Source: an uncultured Nioella sp. (GTDB lineage: Bacteria; Pseudomonadota; Alphaproteobacteria; Rhodobacterales; Rhodobacteraceae). From it: a stretch of DNA of 64,000 nucleotides. Numbering within the stretch: position 1 is the first letter of the stretch; every line of letters begins with the position of its first letter. Where the stretch lies: NCBI GenBank assembly GCA_947495575.1, contig CANLZL010000002.1, positions 558,001-622,000 of the forward strand, given 5' to 3'. Made by a program: the position numbers and the translations under genes. Positions 41,085 through 51,591 of the stretch are shown in pieces. Below the pieces are notes generated by a model. That model was given only the letters and a program-made list of their open reading frames with translations. It was not told where the DNA came from and ran no database searches.

Positions 41085-42524
41085 CTATTCTGCTTGGACG
41101 ACCTCCATTGCCTGTAGAAACTGGTATTCATCACCAGCCGTGGATATCCGTGCGACCCAAGAGTTCAACTCGGGCGCAACCCAGATGCTTTCTGTGAAAT
41201 CCACTTCTACTGGTTGGCCAAAAATGACAATGGAACTTTCCACAGCAACGTCGATCCTAAAGGTGGTGAAGATGCCCATCGGTACGTGGATGCGATCTAA
41301 AGAAACAGAAAGTGACCAACCGAGTGTCCCCGCCTCGGCAATTTCAGTCCCCGGCAGGCACCCAAGCGATACGTAGGGAAACCCACGCCCCGCGCTACAA
41401 TCGACAAGGTAACGCGCGTCGCCAGACAGACTGCCGCCGTTTGTCAGAGGCCAAATCTCTGAAGGATCTTCCTCATCAAATTCTGCATAGACCAACGGCC
41501 CCTCTGGCCCAAGTGGCCGCGCGAAAAACGGGAACATGCCATAAAGGCGTGGGGCACCACTGGAGGGCGGCATGTCTTCCCCTGCCGCGGCCTCGATCAC
41601 CGGCATCGTTACCGTGGCGTCTTGGCCAAAGGGGGTATTAGGCATCTGAACAATCACGCTGCTGACGGGGACGGGGTAGGTCTGCCCTCCAAAAAAATTG
41701 ATCATGTCTTCGATGGCCCGGGTCATTTCATCACGTTCATCCACGGGGGCGCGAACCAGGAAATAACGAAGAGTTTGCTCTGACGACGGCATCGTCCATT
41801 CATAGGGTTCGAGGTCGGGCGCTGGCGCATCGCCGAGATGGCCGATCAACCAATCCCGTGTCGACAAATCATTTGGATTGAGCGTGTAGGCAATGCGCGC
41901 ATGGTAGGCGGCTTCTTGAAGAAGTCCCGCCTCTTCGAACCGCCAATATGCGCGCAGATGAGCATCATCATTGAACGGTCGAATTCGGGATAATCTGCGA
42001 TAAAGCTCTGCTGCCTCCAAGTCGCGGTTCAGCCGAGACAATGCCGTTCCCAACTGCCAATAATTCAACAGGTATTCTGGATCTATTTCAATTCCAGCTT
42101 CCAAATACTCTAAGGAGTCTTCGATCCGCGTCGATTGGGAGAGACGTCGACCAAGCCGGTAATACCCCCATGGGTTGTCCGGCGCGACTTCGATCAGACG
42201 GCGGAAGTCTTCCTCTGCCTGTGTCCAACGGTAAAGCCCTTCAAATGCAATACCGCGACGTCCTAATGCGCGAGTGTGTTCTGGGTTCACCTCCAACGCC
42301 TGCGAAAACAACTCTATGGCTTCAGCCCAGACATCATTTTCGAAATAGACATCAGCGATGTCGGCCAATGCCTCTGCCTGGTCTTCAGCCCCTTGCAAGA
42401 CCTGCTGACACGCAGAGACACGAGCCTCCAAGCTTTCGTCTTCGTCCTCGCATATATCTGAAAAATCGGCTGCGGCAGGAGTAGCCAATGCACAGCAGAG
42501 ACAAATGAAAAGTGGCAGGCGCAT
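41085..42524 (-). CDS. Exported TPR-repeat protein
   Basis: Signal peptide; EAIELFSQALEVNPEHTRALGRRGIAFEGL TPR pattern. Confidence 0.8.
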   Translation of the reverse strand: MRLPLFICLCCALATPAAADFSDICEDEDESLEARVSACQQVLQGAEDQAEALADIADVYFENDVWAEAIELFSQALEVNPEHTRALGRRGIAFEGLYRWTQAEEDFRRLIEVAPDNPWGYYRLGRRLSQSTRIEDSLEYLEAGIEIDPEYLLNYWQLGTALSRLNRDLEAAELYRRLSRIRPFNDDAHLRAYWRFEEAGLLQEAAYHARIAYTLNPNDLSTRDWLIGHLGDAPAPDLEPYEWTMPSSEQTLRYFLVRAPVDERDEMTRAIEDMINFFGGQTYPVPVSSVIVQMPNTPFGQDATVTMPVIEAAAGEDMPPSSGAPRLYGMFPFFARPLGPEGPLVYAEFDEEDPSEIWPLTNGGSLSGDARYLVDCSAGRGFPYVSLGCLPGTEIAEAGTLGWSLSVSLDRIHVPMGIFTTFRIDVAVESSIVIFGQPVEVDFTESIWVAPELNSWVARISTAGDEYQFLQAMEVVQAE

Positions 42525-42568
42525 TACCTGACAATAGCATAACTACCGAATGTCACAAAATTCCGGTT

Positions 42569-44995
42569 CTAAAACGGCACGTCATCGGCAGAGTCTGCGG
42601 CCACCAAAAAACGACCTACAACATGTTTTGTGCCCGCCTTGTCAAAGACGATCTCCAGCTTGTCGCCCTCGACACCTTCGACCGTGCCATAGCCGAATTT
42701 CTTGTGGAACACGCGTTCACCAAGCGTGAAAGACGAAATAGCAGAGGCATCGATGACGAAATTCTTGGTCTCTCGTGGCTGGCTCATGCCGCGCGCGCCT
42801 TGATTGGCGTGCATCCGCTTCCATCCGGGGCTGTTATAGACATCGGCGCGCGCGGCCTTTGCCTGCAAGTTTGACCCGTAATCGGCGCCGAACTCACTTT
42901 GCGCCGAGCCTGCGCCCTGATGACCGTACAGGCCGGGTGGTGTCAGAACCTCGACGTGATCTGCTGGTAATTCATCAATGAATCGGGACGGTAACTGGCT
43001 TTGCCACTGGCCATAGACACGACGGTTGCCAGCGAAAGAAATCGTACACACTGCTTCGGCGCGGGTAATGCCGACATAAGCAAGGCGGCGTTCTTCTTCG
43101 AGGCCCTTCAGACCCTCTTCATCCATCGCGCGTTGGCTGGGGAAAAGACCATCTTCCCAACCGGGCAGGAAGACAGCGGGAAACTCCAAACCCTTGGCTG
43201 CGTGCAGCGTCATGAGCGTCACCTTGGGCTCGCTGTCATCGCTTTCATTATCCATGATCAGGCTGACATGTTCGAGGAAACCCTGAAGGTTTTCAAAGCT
43301 TTCCAAGGCCTTGATCAATTCCTTGAGGTTTTCCAGACGCCCTGGCGCCTCTGGCGTTTTGTCATTCTGCCACATCTCGGTATAGCCGGATTCATCCAAG
43401 ATGATCTCGGCCAACTCGATGTGAGATATCGCACCCGTCGGGTCGAGATCCTCTAGAAGATCAGGGACCGGGTTGGCTGCGCGGGTCGGCCCCAACATCT
43501 GCTTGCGCCAACGCTCAACATTCTCGACAAACCGTGCCAGTTCCTTGGCGCCCTTGCCCGTCAGGCCCTTTGCCGCCAACAAGACTTTGGCCCCTTCCAA
43601 CAAAGACACGCCATTTGTGCGCGCGGCCATCTGGATTTTCTGCTGCGCCTTGTCGCCAAGCCCGCGTTTGGGCGTGTTACAAATTCGCTCAAAGGCCAGA
43701 TCATCCTCCGGGCTGACGACCAGCCGGAAATAGGCCATGGCATCGCGGATCTCCATCCGCTCGTAAAAGCGCGGCCCCCCAATGACGCGATAGGGCAATC
43801 CGATCGTCAGGAAACGGTCTTCAAAGGCCCGCATCTGGTGGCTGGCCCGCACAAGGATCGCAATGCCATTGGCGTTGATCGGGTCCATGCCGCGGGTACC
43901 ACGCTCCATCGCTTCGATCTCTTCGCCGACCCACCTTGCCTCTTCATCGCCGTCCCAGTGGCCGATCAGACGTACTTTTTCGCCGCCCTCGGCCTCCGTC
44001 CAGAGCGTTTTGCCCAACCGGCCTTTATTTCCTTCGATGACCGCACCTGCAGCGGCCAGAATATGCGCCGTCGAGCGATAATTTTGCTCTAGTCGGATCA
44101 CCTTGGCGCCCGGAAAATCCTTGTCAAAGCGCAGGATATTGCCCACTTCGGCCCCGCGCCATCCGTAGATCGATTGGTCGTCATCACCAACGCAGCAAAT
44201 GTTTTGATGCGATTGCGCCAACAGCCTCAGCCAAAGGTACTGCGCGACATTGGTATCCTGATATTCGTCGACCAGAATATAGCGGAACCAGCGTTGGTAT
44301 TGCTGCAAAACATCGGGATGGGCCTGAAAGATCGTCACGACATGCAGCAACAAATCGCCAAAATCTGCCGCATTCAGGGCTTTCAAACGGGCCTGATAGG
44401 CCGTGTAAAGCTTGACGCCTTTGTCATTGAAGGCGCTTGATTCCGCGGCGGGGACCTGTTCGGGCGTCCAAGCGCGGTTCTTCCATTTGTCGATAACGGC
44501 AGCCAAGGCACGGGCCGGCCAACGCTTTTCATCAATACCTTCGGCAATGATCAACTGCTTCATCAGCCGGATCTGATCATCTGTATCGAGAATGGTGAAA
44601 TTCGATTTGAGACCCGCCAGCTCGGCATGACGGCGCAACAGCTTCACACAGATCGCGTGGAAAGTGCCGAGCCACGGCATCCCTTCAACCGCTTGCCCCA
44701 ACAAGCCACCAACGCGGTTGCGCATTTCGCGCGCCGCCTTGTTGGTGAAGGTCACGGCAAGGATCTCGTTGGGTCGTGCCTTACCGGTCGACAAGAGATG
44801 CGCAATCCGTGCGGTCAGGGCCCGTGTTTTGCCCGTTCCCGCACCCGCCAGCATCAATACCGGGCCGTCCAGCGTTTCCACCGCTTCACGCTGTGGTGGG
44901 TTCAGCCCATCCAGATAAGGCTGTGGTCGCGCGGCCATGGCCCGCGCCGAAAGAGAGGCGGCCGCGAAGGCCTCTTCATCGTCGAAAATATCCAT
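42569..44995 (-). CDS. UvrD/PcrA-type ATP-dependent DNA helicase
   Basis: MLAGAGTGKTRALTARIAHLL, DEYQDTNVAQYLWLRLLA, GDDDQSIYGWRGAEV; start set at MDIFDDEEAF. Confidence 0.94.
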   Translation of the reverse strand: MDIFDDEEAFAAASLSARAMAARPQPYLDGLNPPQREAVETLDGPVLMLAGAGTGKTRALTARIAHLLSTGKARPNEILAVTFTNKAAREMRNRVGGLLGQAVEGMPWLGTFHAICVKLLRRHAELAGLKSNFTILDTDDQIRLMKQLIIAEGIDEKRWPARALAAVIDKWKNRAWTPEQVPAAESSAFNDKGVKLYTAYQARLKALNAADFGDLLLHVVTIFQAHPDVLQQYQRWFRYILVDEYQDTNVAQYLWLRLLAQSHQNICCVGDDDQSIYGWRGAEVGNILRFDKDFPGAKVIRLEQNYRSTAHILAAAGAVIEGNKGRLGKTLWTEAEGGEKVRLIGHWDGDEEARWVGEEIEAMERGTRGMDPINANGIAILVRASHQMRAFEDRFLTIGLPYRVIGGPRFYERMEIRDAMAYFRLVVSPEDDLAFERICNTPKRGLGDKAQQKIQMAARTNGVSLLEGAKVLLAAKGLTGKGAKELARFVENVERWRKQMLGPTRAANPVPDLLEDLDPTGAISHIELAEIILDESGYTEMWQNDKTPEAPGRLENLKELIKALESFENLQGFLEHVSLIMDNESDDSEPKVTLMTLHAAKGLEFPAVFLPGWEDGLFPSQRAMDEEGLKGLEEERRLAYVGITRAEAVCTISFAGNRRVYGQWQSQLPSRFIDELPADHVEVLTPPGLYGHQGAGSAQSEFGADYGSNLQAKAARADVYNSPGWKRMHANQGARGMSQPRETKNFVIDASAISSFTLGERVFHKKFGYGTVEGVEGDKLEIVFDKAGTKHVVGRFLVAADSADDVPF

Positions 44996-45117
44996 GGCCG
45001 CGACCCTACCCCGCTCTTTCCCCAAGATAAAGGATGTTCCTTTAATGTTCTGTGCGATTTCGGGTCCGTGTCTTTGTAGTAACCACCTACCACCCACAGC
45101 CCGCAATCGCCCGCTAC

Positions 45118-45147
45118 CGTTCCTCCCATCACAAAGAGGAGGAAACG
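45118..45147 (+). promoter_or_regulatory. Hairpin burying the Shine-Dalgarno of the DJ-1/PfpI gene
   Basis: CGTTCCTCC pairs with GGAGG-A-AACG (single A bulge); ATG at 45151. Confidence 0.45.
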
Positions 45148-45150
45148 ACA

Positions 45151-45714
45151 ATGGCCAAGATCCTGATGATCACCGGCGATTTCACCGAAGACTATGAAAC
45201 TATGGTTCCGTTCCAATGCCTGATGGCCGTTGGGCACAAGGTCGACGCGGTTTGCCCTGACAAGGCTGCTGGCGATACGGTCAAAACCGCGATCCATGAT
45301 TTTGAAGGCGACCAGACCTATACTGAAAAGCCAGGTCATAATTTTGCGCTCAATGCCGATTTCAACGCTACTGACCCTGCCAGCTATGACGCACTGGTCA
45401 TTCCCGGCGGACGCGCACCGGAATATTTGCGCCTGAATGAAGATGTCCTGACAATGATCCGGCATTTCTTCGACGCGGGTAAACCCGTGGCCGCCATTTG
45501 CCATGGCGCACAATTGTTGACGGCCGCTGGTGTTCTTGAGGGGCGCACTTGCTCCGCCTATCCGGCCTGCGCACCAGAGGTCACAGCCGCCGGAGGCAGT
45601 TTTGCAGATATCGAAGTGACAGATGCGGTAACCGATGGCAATCTGGTCACGGCCCCGGCCTGGCCTGCTCATCCTGCATGGCTTGCCCAATTCATCGCCC
45701 TGCTCGACGCCTGA
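45151..45714 (+). CDS. DJ-1/PfpI family protein
   Basis: [56 protein letters not shown] (AICHG nucleophile elbow). Confidence 0.92.
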   Translation: MAKILMITGDFTEDYETMVPFQCLMAVGHKVDAVCPDKAAGDTVKTAIHDFEGDQTYTEKPGHNFALNADFNATDPASYDALVIPGGRAPEYLRLNEDVLTMIRHFFDAGKPVAAICHGAQLLTAAGVLEGRTCSAYPACAPEVTAAGGSFADIEVTDAVTDGNLVTAPAWPAHPAWLAQFIALLDA

Positions 45715-45729
45715 ACCAAGGAGACGCCC

Positions 45730-46119
45730 ATGTGCCAATTGTTCATCAGCGCCAACCCCGATCAATGGGAAAGCCGGACCCGATCCATGCGAATTGACGG
45801 GGTTGCAACATCGATCCGGTTGGAAAACTTCTTTTGGGCCATCCTGGAAGAGATTGGCGCGCGCGATCGAATGACGACAGGGCAATTGATCACCAAGCTC
45901 TATCTTGAGGCCTTGGATGCAGATCATGACATGGGCAATTTCACCTCCTTCTTGCGGGTTTGCTGCGGGCGATACCTATCGCTTGCAGCAGATCAGGACA
46001 TCTTGCGTGACAACAGCGCCATATCTTCGATCGACGCGGCGGGCGTTTCGGCGCGCGAGGCTGAGCGGGCGCAGCAGAGACGCCTTTCGCGTGCGCCCAG
46101 GGCGGGCGCTGTCAATTGA
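45730..46119 (+). CDS. Ribbon-helix-helix domain protein (RHH_4-like)
   Basis: MRIDGVATSIRLENFFWAILEEIGARDRMTTGQLITKLYLEAL. Confidence 0.8.
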   Translation: MCQLFISANPDQWESRTRSMRIDGVATSIRLENFFWAILEEIGARDRMTTGQLITKLYLEALDADHDMGNFTSFLRVCCGRYLSLAADQDILRDNSAISSIDAAGVSAREAERAQQRRLSRAPRAGAVN

Positions 46120-46162
46120 TCTGTAGACAAGGCGTCGTGAGCTTGCTCAGATTGGTGCAGCT

Positions 46163-47338
46163 ATGGACTTGCACCAAAAATATCCCGGCCTGAGTGACCT
46201 CAAGGCCAAGGCGCGCCGCCGCATCCCCCATTTTGTTTGGGAATTCTTTGACAGTGGCACCGGGTCAGAATCGACACAGCGGCGCAATCGGACGATGCTG
46301 GATCAGGTCCTGTTCAACCCTGCGGTCCTCCGCGGCGAGGTCGCGGTCGATCTGGGCTGCACATTGTTGGGCAAAACATATCCTGCACCTTTTGGAATAG
46401 CGCCGGTCGGAATGTCTGGGCTTGTCTGGCCCAATGCCGAACGTGTGCTTGCCCGCCACGCGGCCGCGGCGGGCATTCCCTATTGCCTGTCGACTGTCGC
46501 GGCGCAGGCGCCTGAGGATTTGGCCCCGGACATCGGCGATCAGGGATGGTTTCAACTGTACCCGCCGCGTGACCCTGACATTCGCAAAGACCTGTTGGCC
46601 CGCGCCCGTGCGGCCGGGTTTCATACGCTCGTCCTGACTTTGGATGTCCCGATCGCCTCACGCCGGGAACGCCAGACCCGTGGCGGGTTGCAGCAGCCGC
46701 CGAGGCTCTCTCCCCGATTGCTCAGCCATGTCCTTCGTTGCCCCGCTTGGGCCATCGGAATGCTGTCCCTTGGCATGCCGCGCATGCGGACAATGGATAA
46801 GTACTCAGAAGGGCTGGCGTCAAACGGCCCCCTGCCCTCAAACGCGCATATTGGCTACCTGCTGCGCACTTCTCCGGATCTGGAATATTTCAAAATCTTG
46901 CGCGCGGAATGGGATGGGCCATTGATCGCCAAGGGCGTTATGGACGTGGCAGATGTCGCGATACTGGAGGCCGAAGGTGCGGATGCCATTTGGGTTTCGA
47001 ACCACGCAGGCCGACAGTTTGACGGATCCTTGGCCAGCATCGAAGTCTTGCCGAGAATCCGTGCGGCAACCGGCCTGCCCATTGTTTTTGACAGTGGGGT
47101 CGAGGGGGGATTGGATATCATGCGAGCGCTTGCCCTAGGCGCAGATTTCGTGATGCTGGGACGGGCCTGGCACTATGCCGTTGCGGCGTTAAATGTCACC
47201 GGCCCGTCGCATTTCCATGATATGCTGACCAAGGACCTGATCGCCAACATGGGACAGATTGGCGCGGCCCGTATCGGCGATTTGCCGGACCGTTTGGTCA
47301 AAAATCCGTCGATGCAGGGGCCGACCGCAATCGCCTAA
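46163..47338 (+). CDS. FMN-dependent alpha-hydroxy acid oxidase/dehydrogenase (LldD family)
   Basis: PFGIAPVGMSGLVWPNAE; SNHAGRQFDGSLASIEVLP; DSGVEGGLDIMRALALGADFVMLGRAW. Confidence 0.9.
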   Translation: MDLHQKYPGLSDLKAKARRRIPHFVWEFFDSGTGSESTQRRNRTMLDQVLFNPAVLRGEVAVDLGCTLLGKTYPAPFGIAPVGMSGLVWPNAERVLARHAAAAGIPYCLSTVAAQAPEDLAPDIGDQGWFQLYPPRDPDIRKDLLARARAAGFHTLVLTLDVPIASRRERQTRGGLQQPPRLSPRLLSHVLRCPAWAIGMLSLGMPRMRTMDKYSEGLASNGPLPSNAHIGYLLRTSPDLEYFKILRAEWDGPLIAKGVMDVADVAILEAEGADAIWVSNHAGRQFDGSLASIEVLPRIRAATGLPIVFDSGVEGGLDIMRALALGADFVMLGRAWHYAVAALNVTGPSHFHDMLTKDLIANMGQIGAARIGDLPDRLVKNPSMQGPTAIA

Positions 47339-47601
47339 AAAAAAACTTTCGGTCGATGGTCTGAGATGTTGACCGCTAACAGTTTCGGGATTCATAGGTT
47401 TTTTGACTTTGGCGCCATCAATTGGTTAGTATATTTGACCAGAATTGGCAAAAACCCCTATCCAATCCACGCATTTTCCTGCTAGAGAGCCGCAAAACCG
47501 GGCAATGCTGCGCCTGCCAACAAACCGACACCAATCTTATTGGCAGTGCAGCAATTCTGCCCTAACGTCCGCCACATCGTCGGGACCAGAGGGGAACGTT
47601 C

Positions 47602-50600
47602 ATGGCCGATTTCAAGAAGATTCTGATTGCCAACCGAGGCGAGATTGCCATCCGTGTGATGCGCGCCGCCAACGAATTGGGCAAGCGCACGGTGGCTGTC
47701 TACGCCGAAGAAGACAAGCTGAGCCTGCACCGCTTCAAAGCTGACGAAGCCTATAAAATCGGCGAAGGCCTTGGTCCTGTCGCCGCGTATCTGGCAATTG
47801 ATGAGATCATCCGGGTTGCCAAGGAATGCGGCGCGGACGCGATCCATCCCGGCTATGGCCTTTTGTCAGAGAACCCCGATTTCGTCGATGCCTGTGCCGC
47901 CAATGGCATCACCTTTATCGGTCCAAAGGCTGAAACCATGCGCGCGCTTGGCGACAAGGCCAGCGCCCGCCGGGTAGCCATCGAGGCCGGGGTGCCTGTG
48001 ATCCCCGCTACGGAAGTTCTGGGCGATGACATCGAGGCGATCAAGAAAGAGGCCGCCGAAGTAGGCTATCCCCTGATGCTGAAGGCCAGCTGGGGTGGTG
48101 GAGGCCGCGGCATGCGTCCGATCTTCAGCGAGGATGAGCTAGAAGAAAAAGTGCTGGAGGGCCGGCGCGAGGCCGAAGCCGCCTTTGGTAACGGCGAAGG
48201 CTATCTGGAAAAGATGATCACCCGCGCCCGCCATGTCGAAGTCCAGATCCTGGGCGACAAGTTCGGCGATATCTATCACCTTTGGGAACGCGATTGCTCG
48301 GTCCAACGTCGCAACCAGAAAGTGGTGGAACGCGCCCCTGCCCCCTATCTGTCCGAGACCCAGCGCGAGGCGATCTGCCTGTTGGGCAAAAAGATCTGCC
48401 AGCACGTGAATTATGAATGTGCAGGCACCGTCGAGTTCTTGATGGATATGGACTCGGGTGAATTCTATTTCATCGAAGTGAACCCGCGGGTGCAGGTGGA
48501 ACATACCGTTACCGAGGAAGTCACCGGTATCGACATCGTGCGCGCCCAGATTCTGATTGCCGAGGGCAAGAAGCTGATGGCCGCCACCGGAGTGGCCAGC
48601 CAATATGACGTGAAACTGGATGGCCATGCCATTCAGTGCCGGGTCACCACCGAAGACCCAACCAACAATTTCATTCCCGACTATGGCCGCATCACTGCGT
48701 ACCGTGGCGCGACAGGAATGGGCATCCGTCTGGATGGCGGCACCGCCTATTCCGGCGCGGTCATCACGCGCTACTATGACTCGCTTTTGGAGAAGGTTAC
48801 GGCATGGGCGCCAACGCCTGAGGCTGCGATTGCCCGGATGGATCGTGCGTTGCGGGAATTCCGTATCCGCGGCGTATCCACAAACATCGCCTTCGTCGAA
48901 AACCTGCTGAAGCATCCGACTTTCCTAAACTATCAGTACACGACCAAGTTCATCGACGAAACGCCCGAGCTGTTCGATTTCACAGCCAAGCGGGACCGCG
49001 CGACGCGCATCCTGACCTATATCGGCGACATCACGGTCAACGGGCATCCCGAGACAGAGGGACGCGCCGAGCCAAAAGCCGACCTGCGCCCTGCCAAAGC
49101 TCCTGCTCTGAAAGCCGAACCCGCTTACGGCACCCGCAATCTGCTGGAAGAAAAAGGCCCGCAGGCCGTGGCGGATTGGATGTCAGAGCAGAAACAGCTT
49201 CTGATCACCGACACCACGATGCGCGATGGGCACCAGTCGCTTTTGGCAACCCGAATGCGGTCGCTCGATATGATCAAGGCGGCGCCGTCTTATGCGGCGA
49301 ATATGCCTGGCCTCTTCTCGGTTGAATGCTGGGGCGGCGCGACGTTTGATGTGGCCTATCGGTTCCTGCAAGAATGCCCATGGCAACGTTTGCGCGATCT
49401 GCGGAAAGCCATGCCCAACATCATGACACAGATGCTGCTGCGCGCGTCGAACGGAGTGGGCTATACCAACTATCCAGACAACGTGGTGCAGTTCTTTGTC
49501 AAACAGGCGGCAGAGACCGGCATTGACGTGTTCCGCGTCTTTGACTCGCTCAACTGGGTTGAAAACATGCGCGTGGCCATGGATGCGGTCGTGGAAAGCG
49601 GCAAGATCTGCGAAGGCACGATCTGCTATACCGGCGACATCCTGAACCCCGAGCGGTCCAAATACGACCTGCAATACTACGTCAATATGGGTAAAGAACT
49701 GAAGGCCGCAGGCGCACATGTGCTTGGCCTGAAGGATATGGCGGGTCTTTTGAAACCCGCCTCAGCCCGCATCCTGATCAAGGCCCTGAAGGAAGAGGTC
49801 GGCCTGCCGATCCATTTCCACACCCATGACACAGCTGGCATTGCTTCCGCGACGATCCTTGCGGCCTCTGAGGCCGGTGTCGACGCTGTTGACTGCGCCA
49901 TGGACAGCTTCTCGGGCAATACGTCTCAGGCGACGCTTGGAACAGTGGTTGAGGCGCTGAAGCACACTGATCGCGACACTGGATTGGACATCAAGGCAAT
50001 CCGTGAAATCAGCGACTATTTCGAAGCAGTGCGTGGCCAATACGCAGCCTTTGAAAGTGGCCTTCAGGCCCCGGCTTCTGAGGTTTACCTGCACGAGATG
50101 CCCGGCGGCCAGTTCACCAACCTTAAGGCACAGGCCCGCAGCCTTGGCCTTGAAGAACGCTGGCACGAAGTGGCGCAGATGTATGCCGATGTGAACCAGA
50201 TGTTCGGCGATATCGTAAAGGTGACCCCGTCGTCGAAAGTTGTGGGCGATATGGCCTTGATGATGGTTAGCCAGAACCTGTCCCGCGATGAGGTCGAAGA
50301 CCCCAAAACTGATGTGGCCTTCCCCGATAGCGTCATCGACATGATGCGCGGCAATCTGGGCCAACCCCCGGGTGGCTTCCCTGATTTGATCGTGGCCAAG
50401 GCCCTCAAAGGCGAAAAACCCAATTTGGAGCGGCCCGGTAAGCACCTGCCACCGGTTGATATCGAAGCAACACGGAAAGAGGTTGTCGACCTCGTGGGCG
50501 AGCCAGTCGATGATGAGGATCTGAACGGATACCTGATGTACCCAAAGGTATTTACCGATTACCGTGCGCGCCATGCTGATTACGGACCTGTACGTACCTT

Positions 50601-51039
50601 GCCGACCCGCACCTTCTTTTACGGGATGGAACCGGGTGAGGAGATCGAGGCCGAGATCGACCCCGGCAAAACGCTTGTCATCCAGTTGCAGGCTTTGGGC
50701 GAGACCAATGAAGATGGCGAAGTGAAGGTCTTTTTTGAACTCAACGGTCAACCACGAACTGTGCGTGTACCAAATCGCAAAGCACAAGCCACAACCGCCA
50801 AGCGACCCAAGGCCGAACTGGGCAACCCCAAGCATATCGGCGCTCCGATGCCGGGTGCTGTGGCTAGCGTAGCGGTACAGGCCGGTGCCAAAGTGAAAGA
50901 AGGCGATCTGCTGCTGACCATTGAAGCCATGAAAATGGAGACCGGCATTCACGCCGATCGCGATGCGGTTGTTGCCGCCGTTCATGTCACGCCCGGCGGT
51001 CAAATTGACGCCAAGGATCTGCTGGTCGAGCTCGGCTGA
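47602..51039 (+). CDS. pyc: Pyruvate carboxylase
   Basis: 1145 aa with biotin carboxylase, carboxyltransferase (TTMRDGHQSLLATRMR) and biotinyl (EAMKMETG) domains. Confidence 0.96.
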   Translation: MADFKKILIANRGEIAIRVMRAANELGKRTVAVYAEEDKLSLHRFKADEAYKIGEGLGPVAAYLAIDEIIRVAKECGADAIHPGYGLLSENPDFVDACAANGITFIGPKAETMRALGDKASARRVAIEAGVPVIPATEVLGDDIEAIKKEAAEVGYPLMLKASWGGGGRGMRPIFSEDELEEKVLEGRREAEAAFGNGEGYLEKMITRARHVEVQILGDKFGDIYHLWERDCSVQRRNQKVVERAPAPYLSETQREAICLLGKKICQHVNYECAGTVEFLMDMDSGEFYFIEVNPRVQVEHTVTEEVTGIDIVRAQILIAEGKKLMAATGVASQYDVKLDGHAIQCRVTTEDPTNNFIPDYGRITAYRGATGMGIRLDGGTAYSGAVITRYYDSLLEKVTAWAPTPEAAIARMDRALREFRIRGVSTNIAFVENLLKHPTFLNYQYTTKFIDETPELFDFTAKRDRATRILTYIGDITVNGHPETEGRAEPKADLRPAKAPALKAEPAYGTRNLLEEKGPQAVADWMSEQKQLLITDTTMRDGHQSLLATRMRSLDMIKAAPSYAANMPGLFSVECWGGATFDVAYRFLQECPWQRLRDLRKAMPNIMTQMLLRASNGVGYTNYPDNVVQFFVKQAAETGIDVFRVFDSLNWVENMRVAMDAVVESGKICEGTICYTGDILNPERSKYDLQYYVNMGKELKAAGAHVLGLKDMAGLLKPASARILIKALKEEVGLPIHFHTHDTAGIASATILAASEAGVDAVDCAMDSFSGNTSQATLGTVVEALKHTDRDTGLDIKAIREISDYFEAVRGQYAAFESGLQAPASEVYLHEMPGGQFTNLKAQARSLGLEERWHEVAQMYADVNQMFGDIVKVTPSSKVVGDMALMMVSQNLSRDEVEDPKTDVAFPDSVIDMMRGNLGQPPGGFPDLIVAKALKGEKPNLERPGKHLPPVDIEATRKEVVDLVGEPVDDEDLNGYLMYPKVFTDYRARHADYGPVRTLPTRTFFYGMEPGEEIEAEIDPGKTLVIQLQALGETNEDGEVKVFFELNGQPRTVRVPNRKAQATTAKRPKAELGNPKHIGAPMPGAVASVAVQAGAKVKEGDLLLTIEAMKMETGIHADRDAVVAAVHVTPGGQIDAKDLLVELG

Positions 51040-51061
51040 ATTCGACTGTCTAGAGCTTCTG

Positions 51062-51097
51062 ACGGCCCGGTGGAAAAAGCCCCACCGGGCCGTTTTC
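51062..51097 (+). terminator. Rho-independent terminator after pyc
   Basis: ACGGCCCGGTGG-aaaaagcc-CCACCGGGCCGT followed by TTTCTT. Confidence 0.9.
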
Positions 51098-51183
51098 TTG
51101 ACGTTACGCAATGCAAGGCCTCATGGTGACATTTGCAGTTTGATGCATCAAAAATCCAAAACGCCATTGGATTGGAGAAGTTG

Positions 51184-51570
51184 ATGCCCGAAGTCACCGC
51201 CCTCTACGCCGGCTTGATCACTCTGCTGTTTCTGTTTCTCAGTTACCGTGTGGTTTTGGCCCGTCGCATGTACAAGGTCTCTGTCGGCGATGGCGGTGAA
51301 AAAGCGGTGACCAAAGCCATGCGGGCGCAGGCCAATTGCGCAGAATATGCGCCGCTTGGAGTGATCTTGCTTTTGATTTCTGAACTTCAGAATGCCCCGG
51401 TTTGGCTGGTTCACATTCTGGGCCTGACCCTGTTGGCTGGGCGCGTACTGCACGCCATCGGCTTCAGCGCCACGCCGCAAAAGGTTTCCCTGCGCATCTG
51501 GGGCATGTATCTGACCCTGACAATGCTTGTGACGGCCGCCCTATCAAATATCGGCCATGCCCTGTTCTGA
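51184..51570 (+). CDS. MAPEG family protein
   Basis: MPEVTALYAGLITLLFLFLSYRVVLARR...RAQANCAEYAPLGVILL. Confidence 0.88.
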   Translation: MPEVTALYAGLITLLFLFLSYRVVLARRMYKVSVGDGGEKAVTKAMRAQANCAEYAPLGVILLLISELQNAPVWLVHILGLTLLAGRVLHAIGFSATPQKVSLRIWGMYLTLTMLVTAALSNIGHALF

Positions 51571-51591
51571 GACCACGGAAAGTGACCCAAC

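Noticed and set aside
44902-45927. 341-aa minus-strand ORF spanning the pcrA start and DJ-1 gene
   Set aside because: Antisense to the well-supported DJ-1/PfpI gene and overlapping pcrA; no recognisable domain.
49762-51111. 449-aa minus-strand ORF
   Set aside because: Antisense to pyruvate carboxylase; no domain and no plausible ribosome-binding site.
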